NCBI GenBank assembly: GCA_943324055.2
Contig: CALPKD020000068.1
Location: 1 to 6,881 of the forward strand
Direction of reading: 5' to 3'
Source: Chitinophaga pinensis
GTDB taxonomy: Bacteria; Bacteroidota; Bacteroidia; Chitinophagales; Chitinophagaceae
Length of the DNA: 6,881 bases
Below the pieces are notes generated by a model. It was given only the letters and a program-made list of their open reading frames with translations. It searched no databases and was not told where the DNA came from. Of this stretch, positions 6,471 through 6,881 are shown piece by piece. The stretch's first letter is position 1. Each line of letters opens with the position of its first letter. Both the position numbers and the translations under genes were made by a program.

Positions 6471-6523
6471 AAAGACATATTCTTTGTACCGATTTATAAT
6501 ACTGTACAAATTAGGCTGTCTTT
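6471..6523 (+). terminator. Nested inverted repeat after the regulator gene, possible terminator
   Basis: Two inverted repeats sit one inside the other: outer arms AAAGACA (6471-6477) and TGTCTTT (6517-6523), inner arms TTTGTAC (6483-6489) and GTACAAA (6504-6510). The internal loops are of 5 and 6 nt and the terminal loop is 14 nt. The structure begins 8 bp after the regulator stop, and the distal arm runs into TTTATTT, which suits a rho-independent-like terminator. The stem is AT-rich, so strength is doubtful. It could instead be an operator or a cruciform. Confidence 0.4.
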
Positions 6524-6554
6524 ATTTCACTTGAACTACGACTTATTTCTATCT

Positions 6555-6568
6555 TCCGCACGCGCGGA
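6555..6568. repeat. GC-rich hairpin in AT-rich spacer
   Basis: TCCGC (6555-6559), loop ACGC and GCGGA (6564-6568) form a perfect 5-bp stem with a 4-nt loop. It is a distinct GC patch in a spacer that is otherwise mostly A and T. No T-run follows, so it is not a standard terminator. A protein site or the 5' leader structure of the next gene are alternatives; function unknown. Confidence 0.4.
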
Positions 6569-6585
6569 TGTATGATATATCTATG

Positions 6586-6602
6586 GTCATTTAATGACTT
6601 TT
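6586..6602 (+). other. Short AT-rich hairpin followed by four T
   Basis: GTCAT (6586-6590), loop TTA and ATGAC (6594-6598) form a 5-bp stem followed by TTTT. It resembles a terminator in outline but is weak. It lies only about 40 bp before the start of the next gene, where it could also shape that gene's leader. Confidence 0.25.
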
Positions 6603-6639
6603 ATATTATATAATTTAATAATAGTAGAAATAATTTAAT

Positions 6640-6881
6640 ATGTTCAAGTTGAAAATTTACAAATTAGTATTTATCGTTATGTGTTCTTTTATGCTTGTTG
6701 ATGCACAAGCTCAGTCGATTGCGGTAATTGGGACAAATGACACTTCAATCACTACCAAGAAGCTTTTAGCAAATAAGCTTACAATTGTTAAATCAGTTTT
6801 TTGCAAAACCTGGAACAAGACCTTTGTGAACTTCACGGACAACAATATCTCTCTTTTGGCAGGTATGAGTTTTTCGAAGCA
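6640..6881 (+). CDS. Hypothetical exported protein, N-terminal fragment (cut by window edge)
   Basis: An open frame starts at the ATG at 6640 and runs 80 codons to the window end without a stop. The N-terminus (MFKLKIYKLVFIVMCSFMLV) has lysines, then a hydrophobic core, then D-AQA-Q. This fits a Sec signal peptide cut after A24 (motif A22-Q23-A24). There is no lipobox, so it is probably not a lipoprotein. The mature part seen so far starts QSIAVIGTNDTSIT and ends in NISLLAGMSFSK. Those alternating polar and hydrophobic residues could be beta strands of a surface or outer-membrane protein. I do not recognise the family. It follows the regulator on the same strand across 176 bp of hairpin-rich spacer and so probably has its own promoter, although no TAnnTTTG was found there. 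It has no Shine-Dalgarno site. Confidence 0.65.
   Translation, partial: MFKLKIYKLVFIVMCSFMLVDAQAQSIAVIGTNDTSITTKKLLANKLTIVKSVFCKTWNKTFVNFTDNNISLLAGMSFSK

Noticed and set aside
6478..6486. TATTCTTTG as a promoter -7 element for the exported-protein gene
   Set aside because: The gap between TA and TTTG is three bases rather than two, it overlaps the hairpin after the regulator, and it is about 150 bp from the start.
1..6881. tRNA, rRNA, CRISPR array, insertion sequence or prophage parts
   Set aside because: No cloverleaf, repeat-spacer pattern, transposase motif or terminal inverted repeat pair was seen by eye on either strand.

Overview
The window is AT-rich bacterial DNA that looks like a member of the Bacteroidota, probably of the Chitinophagia/Sphingobacteriia type. 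The clues are a 7-TM membrane-anchored AraC-family regulator of a kind common in that phylum, two upstream sites matching the Bacteroidota -7 element TAnnTTTG, and mostly A/T-rich start contexts without Shine-Dalgarno sequences. The taxonomic placement is inferred from memory of these families, not from a search.

Positions 1-5027 (minus strand) hold most of a respiratory complex I (NADH-quinone oxidoreductase, nuo) operon. In transcription order it reads nuoA, nuoB, nuoC, nuoD, nuoH, nuoI, nuoJ, nuoK and the first 20 codons of nuoL, which leaves the window at its left edge. The genes are tightly packed: A/B overlap by 10 bp, I/J by 1 bp, and the other gaps are 1-35 bp. All visible metal-binding and proton-pathway motifs are intact. 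The operon passes straight from nuoD to nuoH across 11 bp, so nuoE, nuoF and nuoG (the NADH-oxidising module) are missing from their usual place. The visible genes encode the quinone-reducing arm (B, C, D, I) and the membrane arm (A, H, J, K, L). The electron donor cannot be read from this window.

Positions 5028-5272 are a divergent intergenic region. It has one -7-like site facing nuoA and one facing the regulator gene, plus short direct and inverted repeats that could be operators.

Positions 5273-6463 (plus strand) encode a 396-residue regulator with about seven N-terminal membrane helices and a C-terminal AraC-type DNA-binding domain. Positions 6464-6639 are non-coding and rich in hairpins, with a nested inverted repeat just after the regulator and an isolated GC-rich hairpin. 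From 6640 a plus-strand gene begins that encodes a signal-peptide-bearing protein of unknown function, cut by the right edge. No RNA gene, CRISPR array or mobile element was seen.
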